DNA of 22,500 nt from Actinidia chinensis (GCA_009663005.1 VIGQ01002022.1:2501-25000); one strand, 5' to 3'; positions 1 through 10,087 are shown, counted from the first letter of the stretch. Notes: generated by a model from the letters alone, not told the origin. A program made the numbers and translations.

Positions 1-780
1 AGTACATTTGGCCCTTTGGAACATGGGCTATGTGCAATCATGTGGTTAGGTTGGGTTTTATAACTAGCTTCCCTGGTTATGCGTTCTCAAAATTACAAAA
101 TCCTGGCTGTGACTTTCAAATATATCCTAAATTTTTTTTCCTTTTCCCCTTTACTTTTTTACGGCAATCAATGTTATGAGTCCCTTTTCAATTACTTTTG
201 TCCATAATCAATTATTTTTTTTAAGGGAAAAACAAAAAAACTCATCAACTTTAAAAAAGTCTTGAAATTTCATTGTTTTGAATAGGACATTGAAATTCAG
301 TTAGTTTCTATTCAGGCGCTTAGAGTTTTTAAATCCGGTATGAAAGATGTCCCTTGAGGGTAAAAAAGGACATTTCAAAGATTCAACTCTTGCCAAATTG
401 TAATCTTTTAAGCTTGAAAATGCACCTTTTGAAACGAGGAGAATAAACTTTTAGTTTATAGATGATATCACGTGATAATATCACTAACTGCTGAAAATTT
501 TACGTTACAGTCTTATTATGGTATAACGCGATATCTCTTATAGTGATGGTATCACTAATTACTAGAAAACGTCAACCATTATTATTCTCACTAAGGGAAT
601 GGATTATAATAATTAGGAGATCAAAAACTAAAATAAAATAAATCTTGAATTATATCATTTCGGAGGATACATTTAGAATCAGTCACAGAATAAAAAATAT
701 CGGGATAAATTCAAAGAAAAAAAAAATGAACCATGCAAATTACAAAAGCCTCCAAAGTTCCAACACCAACTGCTGTCTAT
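1..780. other. AT-rich intergenic DNA, no gene seen
   Basis: I see no coding signal here. The stretch is AT-rich with poly-A and poly-T runs. A 12-bp perfect palindrome, TATCACGTGATA, with a CACGTG core lies at 466-477. The right part (about 780-939) probably belongs to the 3' flank of the minus-strand ligase pseudogene that ends at 940. Confidence 0.5.
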
Positions 781-939
781 GATCAACATAAACATTTGGT
801 GTTCCTATATGACAATGACTTTCTGACTATGACACAAAAGTTGGGCTTTACTTGAGAGTTACAAGATTGTGATTTTTTGGTTCTGCCTACAGTCATACAC
901 ATAAATACCAATGCAACATTTATCTCATTCACTGCTAAA

Positions 940-1302
940 TTATCTTCGTGTCCGAGGTTTTGACTCGATGTCTTTCCATTAAACCCCCAATCACACTTTA
1001 GTTTGGTGTAGAGCTTCCTGAGCACACGCCTGCCTTTTTGTTACTACTGCACTCCCATGCTTGAGAGCTTCCACCAAAGCCCGCACACGACCGGTTCCCA
1101 ACGAGATATGTGGAGCGAGGCTTTCGCGCTCTCCACAACTTTGCTACCTATCCAAATGGCTTTCTCTTGAAGCTCCCCGTGCCGGGATTCCTGTGAAAAG
1201 ATGAATGACAGCTCGACTACGTACGCCCATCTGTTCGAGCTCATCCACTCCTCTCTTGAAACCATTAGACGAAGTATTATCTAAGAGTTAGGGTAAGGGG
1301 TT
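940..1302 (-). pseudogene. U-box/ARM-repeat E3 ubiquitin ligase (PUB43/PUB44-like) pseudogene, C-terminal piece
   Basis: This is the last piece of a plant U-box ligase with ARM repeats, a family that binds an E2 through the U-box and its substrates through the ARM solenoid. Reading the minus strand, short in-phase blocks occur in the family's order but in different frames: LLDNTSSNGFKRGVDELEQM, then GELQEKAIWI, then RALVEALKHGSA and GFNGKTSSQN near the C-terminus. The likely original stop is the TAA at 942-940, reached one frame away from the preceding block. At least four frameshifts separate the blocks, so the gene is dead or badly read. The piece ends at the TSD of the minus-strand copia element, and coding continues at 6296. 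The family assignment rests on remembered family patterns, not a search; the U-box itself is not in this window. Confidence 0.8.
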
Positions 1303-1307
1303 TCGAC
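1303..1307. repeat. Target-site duplication TCGAC (left) of the minus-strand copia element
   Basis: TCGAC stands directly before the TGTTGGG terminus of the left LTR and recurs at 6291-6295 directly after the TAACA terminus of the right LTR. Five base pairs is the normal duplication length for Ty1/copia integrases. Confidence 0.88.
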
Positions 1308-1848
1308 TGTTGGGATAAAAAACAACCATACTTATTTTCACCCTAATTGGAGTCGAGAATGATAACACGCACACCAATAGCAAGTATAAACAAACAAATA
1401 AAAGGGACACAGAGAAATCTTTACGTGGTTCGGCACCCAATTAAGTAACCTACGTCCACGGCCACACCGAAGTAGCATTCACTAAAACAAGTTTAGGATT
1501 ACAATCTCTCCTCTCGTAGCCTTAGCTACCTTCTTCTTATTCTCCTAGATTTCAACCTCTATATATAGAGAAACCAGGAAATGCTGGATGACTTAAGCAA
1601 TGATTCCACCATCTCCGCCTTCTGCCTCCTCCTACTACTTCCCTCTCAGCCGCAATCCTGAGACTTGGACTTGCTGCAATCTTAGACTTGGACTTGCTGC
1701 AAAATCCTGAGACTAGGACTTGCCGCAATCTGAGACTTGGACTTGCCCCGGCAATTTGAAACTAGGACTTTGCGCAATCGTAGCTTGGACATTGCGCGTA
1801 ATTGTATACCTTTGAAATGTCAGGCTCCACATTCCACCTAACCTAACA
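1308..1848 (-). repeat. 3' LTR of the minus-strand copia element
   Basis: It begins TGTTGGGAT and ends CCTAACA on the plus strand, matching 5846-6290. It is about 541 bp against 445 bp for its partner. A TATA-like palindrome CTCTATATATAGAG lies at 1557-1570 and would read as a TATA box on the minus strand. The segment 1651-1800 is an imperfect tandem array of roughly 24-bp units built around GACTTGGACTTGC. The segment about 1600-1650 (CCTCCTCC-rich) is absent from the other LTR and accounts for much of the length difference. Confidence 0.9.
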
Positions 1849-1862
1849 ATCTTCCTACTTGG
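1849..1862 (-). other. Polypurine tract of the minus-strand copia element
   Basis: Read on the minus strand, the bases next to the LTR start TGTTAGG are purine-rich (AAGTAGGAAGAT). This is the position where plus-strand DNA synthesis is primed in LTR retroelements. Confidence 0.6.
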
Positions 1863-1899
1863 AGCTAACCACCAAACTGCTCCTCCGGGTACTCCCACT

Positions 1900-2660
1900 T
1901 GGTTTCAATATTTACTTAAACGGTGTGGCGTTACGGCCCTCGATACTAGAAGACCCACTGAAGCGGCTGCACATAGCTTCAGTTTCCACTGGTCACACCT
2001 TTTTGTGAACATGTCCTGCAGGATTCTGCTTTGTGGATCTTGCTCCCAAGCTTCTCAACCCTTCATCTAGGCGTGATCGTATGAAGTGATATCTGATTCG
2101 ATGTGTTTCGTTCTTAGTCATGGAAAGCCTGAAATTCTTTGCCCAAATGAATTGTACTTTGGACTATCCGTTGTAGATATTGCAATTCGATTGCCTCCTA
2201 ACCCAACTCTCTCATGAAACTTTACAATCAAACCATCTCCTTACAGCTTCAGTAGTAGCCACATACTTCACTTATGTGGTAGAGAGAGCAACAATCTTTT
2301 GCAATCTCGAATCCACTAAAAAAAAAAAAAGCCCGCTGCGCTACCAATGTGAAGACATAGTCAGTAGTGCTCTTTCTGCCATCCACATCTCCGTCATGTC
2401 ATAAGCGACAACCCTTGTAGACGGATTCCGAGCTCAGAAACAACGCTGGCAATCTTGAGTCCCTTAAGATACCTCAAAACCCATTTCCAACAGCTTCCCA
2501 GTACGCTTTTTCCAGGATTACTCATGAATCGGCTTTATCTTCCAACGCTTGACAATATCTGGCCTCGTACGACCATAGCATACATCGGCTACCAACAGCT
2601 GCAGCGTATGGTACCCTTGACATGTACTCCTTTCTTCCGTTAATTGATTTTTGATTCTTT
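1900..2660 (-). pseudogene. Copia RNase H and polyprotein C-terminus, degraded
   Basis: Minus-strand reading gives the short motif DMFTK near 2017-2003, which marks the end of copia RNase H domains, preceded by a KHIE-type segment near 2100. No long open frame survives; frames change several times. RNase H removes the RNA strand of the RNA/DNA hybrid during reverse transcription. The plus-strand open frames in this stretch show no domain and are shadows. Confidence 0.65.
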
Positions 2661-3500
2661 GAAGTCTAAAATGACTTCCCAGAGGAGTGCGGACTGTTTT
2701 GCTTTATCCATGCTAAATCTCTTCAGCACTTTGTCGATGTAATCGTCTTGTGAATAGTATCAATTCTTGTTGCTCGGTCTCGAGTGATCCGCATACCAAG
2801 TATCATCTTCGCAGGCCCCAAGTCCTTCATTGAGAATCTCTTGGATAGACTCTCCCTCGTTTGTTAATCTTCCATCATGCTTGATCTTGCCTATAAGCAT
2901 GTCATCCACCTTAATAGGAGAATAATAATGATGTTTGAAACTTCTTGAAATAGCAACAATGGTCAGCATGACCTCTTTGGTAACCATTGTCAGACATGAC
3001 CCCAACTCGATGGACCACTGTCTGGGTGCTGTTTAAAACATACAAGCTCTTCTTAAGCTTGCACATCTATTTCTCCTTACCCTTTCTTCATAACCCTCTG
3101 TTGTCTCATATAGATGTCTTCATCTAGACCCCATGAAGAAAGGCCTTTTTTACTCTAACGCTCTAGATGCAAGTCTTCCACTGCCACAAGACTCAAGATT
3201 TGTCCGAATGGTTGATAACTTCACAACAGGATAGAAATTTCTGTAAAATCTACACCTGCCTTTTGTTGAAACTCTTTGCAACCAATTTCTAGTCTTGTAC
3301 CTCTTTGACCATCATGCTCTTCTTTCATCTGTAAAACCCACTTGTTATGTAGGGTCTTCCTTACTCTTAGTACTCCACCAAATCCCATGTTTGGTTAGTT
3401 GTGAGGGAGTCCCATCTCATCATCCATGGCTAGCTCCCACTTCATCTTTGCCTCGTCCTCACGACTTCCTCATAACATTCTGGTTCACCATTGTCTGAAG
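2661..3500 (-). pseudogene. Copia reverse transcriptase remnant
   Basis: The minus-strand frame at 3005-2760 contains KVDDMLIGK at about 2909-2886. This corresponds to the RT catalytic core motif YVDD, with the tyrosine replaced by lysine. A loss of that tyrosine together with nearby frameshifts makes a working enzyme very unlikely. The upstream part (about 3000-3500) keeps the spacing expected for RT but no clean frame. Confidence 0.7.
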
Positions 3501-3749
3501 TGAGCCAGTACTATAGAGATGACATGTAACGAGGCTTGTTCCTGATTCTGAGTGTTCTGGTCGATCTTCTCAACACAGGATCAGGGGAGGAACTTGAGTT
3601 TCTAATGGTATGGCTTTGATCTCTAGGCATCAATACTCATTTTTTAGAAATCTCCTCAAGTTTTGCAAACTCTTACTTTTGCTGCTTCTGTCCCGCTCAT
3701 TCATCATGGTCTTGACATGGCATTCCTCATTGAACACCACACCTACTCC

Positions 3750-4797
3750 TTATGACTTTGCGATTTTTCTATATCTCCAAAAATGAATAGCCAAATCATT
3801 TATCCTCCTAACCCAATGAAGATCACTTCTGGATTTTTTGAAATCAAGCTTGGACCTATTTTCTTCCTCAATATGAACATCTGAGACACAACCAAATATT
3901 CTTAGGTGAGATAAGTTTACATCATTTCCTGTCCAAGCTTCTTGGCAACCACAGTCAAAATAACTGAGGGTCCTCGGTTGATTAAGTATGGCAGCCATGG
4001 CTCACAGCATCTGCCCAAAATTGTTTTGGCAAACCAACGCATGTATCCTCATTCATTGTGCACGCTCTGTGATAGTTTTGTTTCATTGCGCTCGCAACCC
4101 CTTCTGTTGTGGATTCCTAGGAACCGTCTTTTGTCTCTTGATTCCCTTCATAGCGCAGTACCTTTCGAACCATCACTGGCATACCGCCACATTTGTCTGA
4201 CCTCAAGCCCTTCAACTTTGACCTGTCCCTTGTTCTCATGTAGTAGCTCTCGCATTTTTTGCACACATCAAATACATCTGAGTTTTGTTCAGAAATATCC
4301 CATAGCTTTCTACTAGCATCATCAATAAATGTGACAAGTAAAGGGATCCACCAAAGGAACTCACTTAGTTGGTCCCCACACATCGTTGTGAACAAGCTCC
4401 AACCGTTCGCCTTATGGCTCTGAACGTTCTTTAGAAGCAACTTTCTTTGCTTGTTCCTATAGACACAATCCTCGCAAAATTCTAGATCTAGTTTCTTCAT
4501 TCTCTGGCATTTTTCATTGTGATCATGCCCTTCATGCCTTTTCTCACTCATGTTCCAATCCTCAGGTCCATGTAGTTTCACTAATTCGGATAAGCAGCTG
4601 CAAGTACCGTGTTCGTCCAGACTATAATAAGAGTTTCTTTGTTTCTTCCCATGTGCCCACAATAACACCCTTTCGTACCTTCCATAATCGTCAGTAAAGA
4701 TAGTCTTGCATCTAAAGTTGCAAGTTGTCCCACAGAAATCAGATTCCTTTTCAAATTGGGAACGTGTCCTCACATCTTTCAGCGTAGAGTCTCCCAT
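3750..4797 (-). pseudogene. Copia integrase remnant (zinc-binding region and catalytic core)
   Basis: The longest coding remnant in the element is the 226-codon minus-strand frame at 4797-4117. It shows a GPEDWNMSEKRHEGH stretch where the H-H part of the HHCC finger belongs, LDLEFCEDCVY supplying its C-x2-C, and LVTFIDDASRKLW in the catalytic core. The hallmark that normally reads PQQNG is visible as PQQKG near 4110-4090, after a frame change. The frame at 3998-3750 continues with HLRIFGCVSDVHIEEENRSKLD, typical of the region just after the core (quoted here as two adjoining parts, HLRIFGCVSD and VHIEEENRSK). Integrase would join the cDNA to host DNA and makes the 5-bp duplication seen here. 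Confidence 0.8.
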
Positions 4798-5006
4798 TTG
4801 TCGGGCTAATCTGGCACTCTCCCTCCCAATAATGGAACGGTTTCAGCATCTCCGAGATATACTTTCCGAAGTCACCTTCACATAATTAATGGAGAATCTC
4901 TTCTGGTAGGTGGCGTGAATGACGCGCCCGAAGTCTACTATCTATACATTGTCGTGTGTACTACTGATAGAATTAAAGCTTCCGATCTCATTGTTAGAGA
5001 CGTTAA

Positions 5007-5351
5007 TCAGAGTTGTTTAACATCTCTGATCAACGGCATGCTTCTTTGGGCTTTGTATGTGTTTTGCACATGCCCCTTCTTCCCACAATGTAAGCATTCG
5101 GCGTCCTTCTCTCGTGGCCCTTTTAATTTCCTCACCTTTGATTTTGAGCGACCTTTGTTTGCTTCCTCGATTGGTGATCTCCCTCGTTCTGTACTCAAAG
5201 CACTTCCTGACTCTTTGAGCCCTACTGGATTTTCCTCTGCCCAATTCTTTCGCTGAAGATATGCCCCACCACGTCCGTCGTACGTTAGCTTTTTACTCGT
5301 ACCGAGGAATTGCTGACCGCCAGACCAGACTATCCCCATTTTATCTAGCAT
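5007..5351 (-). pseudogene. Copia Gag nucleocapsid remnant with zinc knuckle
   Basis: The 114-codon minus-strand frame carries CLHCGKKGHVQNTY, a CCHC zinc knuckle in which the last cysteine is tyrosine, so metal binding should be impaired. Basic stretches precede it (RSKSKVRKLK). Nucleocapsid binds and packages the element RNA. Its position just downstream of the 5' LTR and before integrase fits Gag. The rest of Gag (5352-5830) has no open frame I can name. Confidence 0.75.
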
Positions 5352-5830
5352 CTAGATAGGATCAACAAAGCTCTCACTTCTTCGTCAAAGTTATATCCAC
5401 AGACTCCAATTACTTGTGACTGTGTTGAAATTATTCAGTGCTCAGCACACGTCCATCATTCGCATCTTCATGTTGAAAGTCTTTTCATCAAATAACTTTC
5501 TTTGATGCGGACGGTTTCTTATACATCTTGATAACGTCAGCCATCAAACCTGATGTCCGTTTTCTCCTGATATATTGAATGCTACAGACGAGGATAGAGT
5601 CAACCGGATCGTACCTAGAGCTTTTCTGTCTAGAATCGTCCCAATCTGCATCTTTTCATGTCTTCTGGTTTCTTTTCCTTCACGAGGTTTGATAGAGATC
5701 TTTTTCATAAGATATCCCCATCTGCATCTTCCAAAAACTAAAGTTCTCTCCGTGAACTTTTTTGATTTTGGTCCTTGCCCTCTTCAACTCATTGTTGTTT
5801 GTTGTGCATCATCCTTCTGGAACCAAACCC

Positions 5831-5843
5831 CCGCTGATACCAA
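5831..5843 (-). other. Primer binding site, initiator Met-tRNA type
   Basis: Directly inside the 5' LTR, the minus strand reads TGGTATCAGCGG. The TGGTATCAG core is complementary to the 3' end of initiator Met-tRNA, the usual primer of plant copia elements. Confidence 0.82.
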
Positions 5844-5845
5844 TT

Positions 5846-6290
5846 TGTTGGGATAAAAACCCCAATCTATTTTTCACCCTACATGTATCGGGAATGATTC
5901 ACGGCACACAACATAAATGGACACAGCCAGTTTACGGGTTCGGCCTTAAGTCCTACGTCCCACAGCCAACCGAGTCCAATTCACTAAAACAAAGTTTTAG
6001 ATTATAATCTCTCTCTCCTCTTTCTCTCTCCATAAGCTTAGCTACCTTCTTTCTTATTCTCCTGACTTCACATCTTATATAAAAGAAACCTAGGAAGAGG
6101 ATGACTTAAGTAATGATGTCACTCAGCCGCAAATCTTAGTCTTGGACTTGCCGCAAATCTGATACTAGGACTTGCCGCATCGTAGACTTGGACTTGCCGC
6201 AATTTTGAAACTAGACTTGCCGTCAATCTTAGACTTGACTTGCCTAATGTAGACTTTAAATGTCAGGCTCCACATTCCACATACCTAACA
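5846..6290 (-). repeat. 5' LTR of the minus-strand copia element
   Basis: It shares both ends and most of its length with 1308-1848, including the TTCGGC and ACTTAAGTAATGAT segments. A TATA-like CTTATATAAAAG lies at 6074-6085. The tandem GACTTGGACTTGCCGC array is present at about 6127-6246 with fewer and more diverged units. The two LTRs differ by many substitutions and indels, so the insertion is not recent, or the read is noisy. Confidence 0.9.
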
Positions 6291-6295
6291 TCGAC
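6291..6295. repeat. Target-site duplication TCGAC (right) of the minus-strand copia element
   Basis: This is an exact copy of 1303-1307. Ligase coding resumes immediately beyond it on the minus strand with SGEDTNVQIGAV, ending at the duplication. Confidence 0.88.
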
Positions 6296-6905
6296 TGCAC
6301 CTATTTGGACGTTGGTGTCCTCGCCTGAGAGAAATCAACCAAGGGCTTGATCAAATGTCTTCACAAACAAAACTGATTACCGTCTTACATTGGAAATCGT
6401 GTATGGGACACATGGAAGGTCCTGGAGAGGACCTCCCACACATGAACACCAAGGAAGAGCAGAACCCGTGTGGTGGTTGTGGTTCCGAGTCTCCACTAGT
6501 AGCAAACGCTCTTCCAAATTCCGACAGGTATTTCAAACCGAGGGCAGCTAGCTGTTTCACTCTTGGTTTTGTGCTAAACATAAGCTGCTCGCGGAAGATG
6601 CTCATGAGGCGATGGTCTTTAATGACATTGACAATTTGCAGATCGGAGCTTCTTGTAAAATGAAGTAAAAGACCAAGGGAGCCCGTCACCATGCTTCAAT
6701 AGGCCTAGAGATTCTATCATGGAGCCAGAAACTGGTCTTTTGAGAGTGGAAGATGGTCTTCCATTTCACAAAAGTAGCTCCTAGGACTGTTTCACGTCAT
6801 CTTCAGAATGAGGGAAGATTGCAAGTATGTAGCCGGCATCAGATCTCTCACCACTGTGGATTGATTGTCTAGTAGTTTCTCTTTCTAAACAAAGGGGAGT
6901 TTGTT
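6296..6905 (-). pseudogene. U-box/ARM E3 ligase (PUB43/PUB44-like) pseudogene, middle piece
   Basis: This is the best preserved part of the broken ligase. A 113-codon minus-strand frame (6692-6351) holds GSLGLLLHFTRSSDLQIV, FREQLMFSTKPRVKQLAALG and GFCSSLVFMCGRSSPG, features of the ARM region of PUB43/PUB44-type proteins. Upstream, in two other frames, are GERSDAGYILAIFPHSEDDV (about 6852-6793) and VLGATFVKWKTIFHS. Downstream, SGEDTNVQIGAV (6328-6293) runs into the TCGAC duplication. The plus-strand frame at 6355-6663 is a shadow. At least three frameshifts are visible. The piece is bounded by copia insertions on both sides, which proves that they entered coding sequence. ARM repeats would have bound substrate; no U-box is visible here. 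Confidence 0.87.
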
Positions 6906-6910
6906 GGAAG
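6906..6910. repeat. Target-site duplication GGAAG (left) of the plus-strand copia element
   Basis: GGAAG directly precedes the LTR start TGTTGGAATT and recurs at 12191-12195 directly after the 3' LTR. With one copy removed, the ligase reading passes across the site (RELKLP-TNSPLF). Confidence 0.85.
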
Positions 6911-7101
6911 TGTTGGAATTAAGAAGATTTTTTACCTTAATTGAATTAGGAAATTTGCCTATCTTAGTTATTCATAATCGTTATGTTGACCATACATGAT
7001 TCTCTCTTTATTTTCCTTATTATTTTCCTATTTAATTTATACATGTATTATATATGAGGAGCTTGGAAAAATTAAATTTTAAGCCATTCTAAATTTCTTC
7101 T
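6911..7101 (+). repeat. 5' LTR of the plus-strand copia element
   Basis: It begins TGTTGGAATTAAGAAG and ends TTTCTTCT just before the primer site. It aligns with 11995-12190 along its full length. A TATA-like TATTATATATGAG lies near 7047-7059. Differences from the other LTR are scattered substitutions and 1-2 base indels. Confidence 0.88.
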
Positions 7102-7114
7102 TGGTACTCAGAGC
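7102..7114 (+). other. Primer binding site, initiator Met-tRNA type
   Basis: TGGTACTCAGAGC matches the canonical TGGTATCAGAGC with one inserted base, directly after the 5' LTR. It would pair with the initiator Met-tRNA 3' end. Confidence 0.78.
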
Positions 7115-7159
7115 AAGCAAAAACAATAGCCTCACACTATCGTAAAAAGCAGCCCAAAA

Positions 7160-7580
7160 CCTAACCTAATAGGCCACCACCACCAGACTCTGTACAATAT
7201 ATTTTTTCTTTCCCACGCCGCTTATCGCCACCACTCTGTCTAGCGCTGTTGAGCCCCAGCCAGCCAAACGACAGGGCAGCAGATGAGGCCCGCTCCTCTA
7301 CAGTCCAGCCACGCAGCCCACCACCAGCAGCACCTGCTCTTGCCCATGCAGCCCACCCCCTGCGGCAGCCACAGCCCACCCCCTGCATGCATAGCCAAGC
7401 CCCTACCCATTAAGTGCAGCCAAGTCCCTGCCCCGTGCAGCCCTATGCAGTGTGCAGTTTCCAGCCAAGCCCCTGCAGCCAGCCAAAGCCCCTGGCCAGT
7501 GCCAGCCCAGCCCCTGCAGTCTGTAGTCCAGCTAGCAGCCACGCAGCCCAGCCAAGCCCTTGCAAGCTAGAGCCACGCAA
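7160..7580 (+). repeat. GC-rich CAGCC/CCCCTGC low-complexity leader
   Basis: This stretch is sharply richer in G+C than anything around it. It is made of loosely repeated 14-17 base units such as CAGCCAAGCCCCTGC, with variants CAGCCAAAGCCCCTGG and CAGCCCAGCCCCTGC. Open frames exist on both strands but look low-complexity (Pro/Ala/Gln-rich on plus, Trp/Gly/Ala-rich on minus), so I do not call genes. It sits between the primer site and Gag, where plant copia elements usually have a short leader. Confidence 0.75.
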
Positions 7581-7657
7581 CCTATATGATGCTATTCTAA
7601 AAAAAAAGATGTACAAATGTCTGATTAATTTACGAATTGGTTCTTGAGGTTGCGGTG

Positions 7658-8600
7658 ATGGAGACTCAATCAAAAGAGGTTGCCCAGCCCATATGGTTCC
7701 CGTTCCGAGCCCAATTCCGGTTTCTCTTTCTCATCTCAAACCGCTCAAGTGTTACGAGCGTGTTGTTGTGAATGGAGGCAAAGAAACTTTCATGCTTGGT
7801 CTCGTTCGTTTCAGCTTACCTGGTGGAAAGCCCAAGACCCGTTGGATTAGAGAACGGACCCAAAACCTGCTGAATCTGATCCCAAGTTGATGAATGGGGT
7901 TTCAGATAATTGTATTTTTGGGCTGGATGTTCAACTCGATGGAGGATCGAGTTATCACATGTTTATGCACAATTAATAATGTCCATGGGTTGTGGATGCA
8001 GTTGACCCAGAGTTGGCCCAGCCGCAATGAGTCCTGAGTTTTGAGCGCTACCAAGAGATCTCTCATTCCTCTCAGACTTCCTTAGGACTCTCTATTGTTG
8101 ATTATTTTGGATTCTTCAGACTAGATGAAGGATTTAGCTCAGTACAAGCCACTCACGTGATTTTCATAGTAATGAAGCAGTTGAGTCCAAACACTGATCG
8201 TCGACATACATATCAGTTTTTGATGGGTTTAAAATATGGTTCGAGACTTCTTCGCACTTCAAATTTTAAAACACATCACCCCTGCCTCCCTTTATGAGGC
8301 TTTGCTATTGTGGATGTGATGAGCGGAGGTATCGTTTTTACCATCATTTTCCTACCCGGAGTCCCCTCCTATTGTTCCAGACCAGAGGGCATTGCTTCTT
8401 CTTCAGGACTCACTTATATTGTCAGACGCACAAGCTCGGTCACCTCATTGATCGGTTGGGTTCTCCATCTGAGTTGAAGCAGCAGTTTTCCCACGCGTGG
8501 GGTTGGTGTGGTGGCGTGGGACGTAGTGGGGGCCGAGGTCGAGGCATAATCGGCTGGCGACTATTACGTAGTGGAACTCATGCCTGCTGATTTCCTGACT
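7658..8600 (+). pseudogene. Copia Gag remnant
   Basis: The likely start is the ATG at 7658 (METQSKEV), soon frameshifted into the frame with ETFMLGLVRFSLPGGKPKTR at about 7780-7840. QFLMGLKYG near 8210-8240 matches the UBN2/Gag core of copia elements. A segment reading CQTHKLGHLIDR at about 8420-8456, followed by a Gly/Arg-rich tail (GGRGRG), is the ruined zinc knuckle and RNA-binding tail. Multiple stops and frame changes occur. Gag would form the virus-like particle in the cytoplasm. Confidence 0.72.
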
Positions 8601-8734
8601 TCAAACAAACTTCAGCTTCCAGATGCTCAAGCCTGCCAGTCAACTTGGGATTAGCTACTGCCCTCCCAGTCCTCGAGCCCCCACAACCGCTATAGTTGCA
8701 GAGACTCCACCGCTCTTCATGGTAAGTCAGGTCA

Positions 8735-8950
8735 CCCCACTTGAATTTTGGATTCAGGAGCAAATAATCATATGACTGGTGAGTGAGCTTACTACTTTTA
8801 CCTCTCCTATTATTCTGTTCATCAATCGGTTTGTATTGCTGATGGATTTCATTCATTCCATTCGTAGTCAGGGAGTTGCCGTTTATCCTCTATATTACCT
8901 TTCATTTGTATATTATGTACCTCGTTTGCATATAATCTTCTTTCTGTTAA
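8735..8950 (+). pseudogene. Copia aspartic protease remnant
   Basis: The catalytic block ILDSGANNHMTGE is at 8743-8781, with the DSG active-site triad intact. The codon before it is TGA, where tryptophan is common, and another TGA follows the block at once. The segment beyond includes VYYVPRLHI near 8907-8935, typical of the C-terminal half of the protease region. The enzyme would cleave the element polyprotein. Confidence 0.8.
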
Positions 8951-8999
8951 GTGTCTTGCAGATCTAATGGTGCTGTTGTTTCTTACCATCTCGTGTTTC

Positions 9000-9990
9000 T
9001 TGCAGAGGGACCTGACTTTGAAGAAAATTTTTGGCAAGGAGTATGGATGGATGACTATATACTTTTGGGGATCCTTACCAGCTGTGTTGTTGTGGTGTCA
9101 TTTAGCTTCATGTTTGCTCTCCTCCAGTGTTCGAGTCAAGTTTATTTTAAAGTCCATTCTGGTTAAGGTGTCTGTTTTTGCGTTCCACCTCTAGGCTTTG
9201 TGGATGCTCGTTTAGGGCTGCTAATTTTCAATATTTATGTTGGCTTTTTCATCGATTCAATAAAGCATGTCCAAAATTAATTTTAATGTGCTGTTTGTGA
9301 GTTCTCTAAGCATACTCGTGCTTCTATCTCATCGTAGCACGTGCGCTAGTGCCTTTGAACCTATTCATTCAGAGTATGGGGATCGCTCTCCAGTTACTGC
9401 CCTCTCTCAACACTGCATTATGTAACCTTCATAGCTGATTACACATGTTGTACATGGGTCCACCTGATGCATAATAAAATCTAAGATCTTTTCTTCACTT
9501 TACTACCGTCCTACAAGATGATCAAAACCTAGTATAACATTGTTGTGCGTTAAAACATCCTGCGTCCGATAATGGTCGAGAGTATATAACGAATGAGTTT
9601 CGTGCGGAATTAATAAAATGTGGTATACTCCAACAACTACGTGTCCTACACACCTGAGCAGAAATGGGGTGGCTGAGCATAAAATCGTCATATTATGTCA
9701 GTGGTTCGGTGTTTTGTCCTTACGGGGTATGGGGGGATCTAAGTATTTCTGGCACATGGCAGGTTACTACTACTACCGTATCAATCCGACTACCCAGTCA
9801 GGTACTACAGGCAAGCTCCTCTCCATGTCCTTCAGATGATAGTACCCTATTTCCTATTATCCCCCGTGTCTTTGGGTGCCACAGGTTTGTTCAAAAATGG
9901 AAGCCCCACCGTACCTAAAATAGATGATAAGGCCGTAATGTTGTATCTTCCTCGGGTATTCCTCGCTGTCCAAGGGTAAGGTGTATGATC
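9000..9990 (+). pseudogene. Copia integrase remnant
   Basis: The finger region is marked by CAVCEFSKHTRAS near 9290-9328. NGVAEHK at 9663-9683 is the copia integrase signature near the catalytic glutamate. It is preceded by a threonine/proline/cysteine-rich stretch where the His/Thr-Pro motif belongs. Near 9940-10000 KVYDPATRHMFTR matches the post-core segment. Frames change repeatedly. Confidence 0.78.
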
Positions 9991-10087
9991 CTGCCACTCG
10001 TCATATGTTCACGCGTTAGATGTAACGTTTTGGGAACTGTTCCCTTTTTTTTGATACCTCCTTCTCAGGGGTCTGGTTCTGAGATAC

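Larger units (their letters stand above)
1308..6290 (-). mobile_element. Full-length degraded Ty1/copia LTR retrotransposon (TNT1-94-like), minus strand
   Basis: The element is about 5 kb, with LTRs at 1308-1848 and 5846-6290, TG...CA ends, a tRNA primer site next to the upstream LTR, a purine tract next to the downstream LTR, and a 5-bp TSD. On the minus strand the internal region carries a Gag zinc knuckle, then integrase, reverse transcriptase and RNase H remnants. Integrase before RT is the copia order. Every domain is frameshifted or has stops, so it cannot move on its own. It sits in the same orientation as the ligase gene it interrupts. The domain wording resembles the TNT1-94 group of plant copia elements; that subgroup call is inference. 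Confidence 0.92.

Noticed and set aside
3942..4316. 124-codon plus-strand open frame
   Set aside because: It is antisense to the copia integrase remnant, which has recognisable motifs on the minus strand.
4915..5256. 113-codon plus-strand open frame
   Set aside because: It is antisense to the Gag zinc-knuckle frame at 5007-5351.
6355..6663. 102-codon plus-strand open frame
   Set aside because: It is antisense to the well-supported ARM-repeat frame of the ligase pseudogene.
7240..7570. Overlapping open frames on both strands, Trp/Gly-rich on minus and Pro/Ala/Gln-rich on plus
   Set aside because: They come from the GC-rich low-complexity leader of the plus-strand copia element; stop codons are rare because of composition, and no domain is visible.
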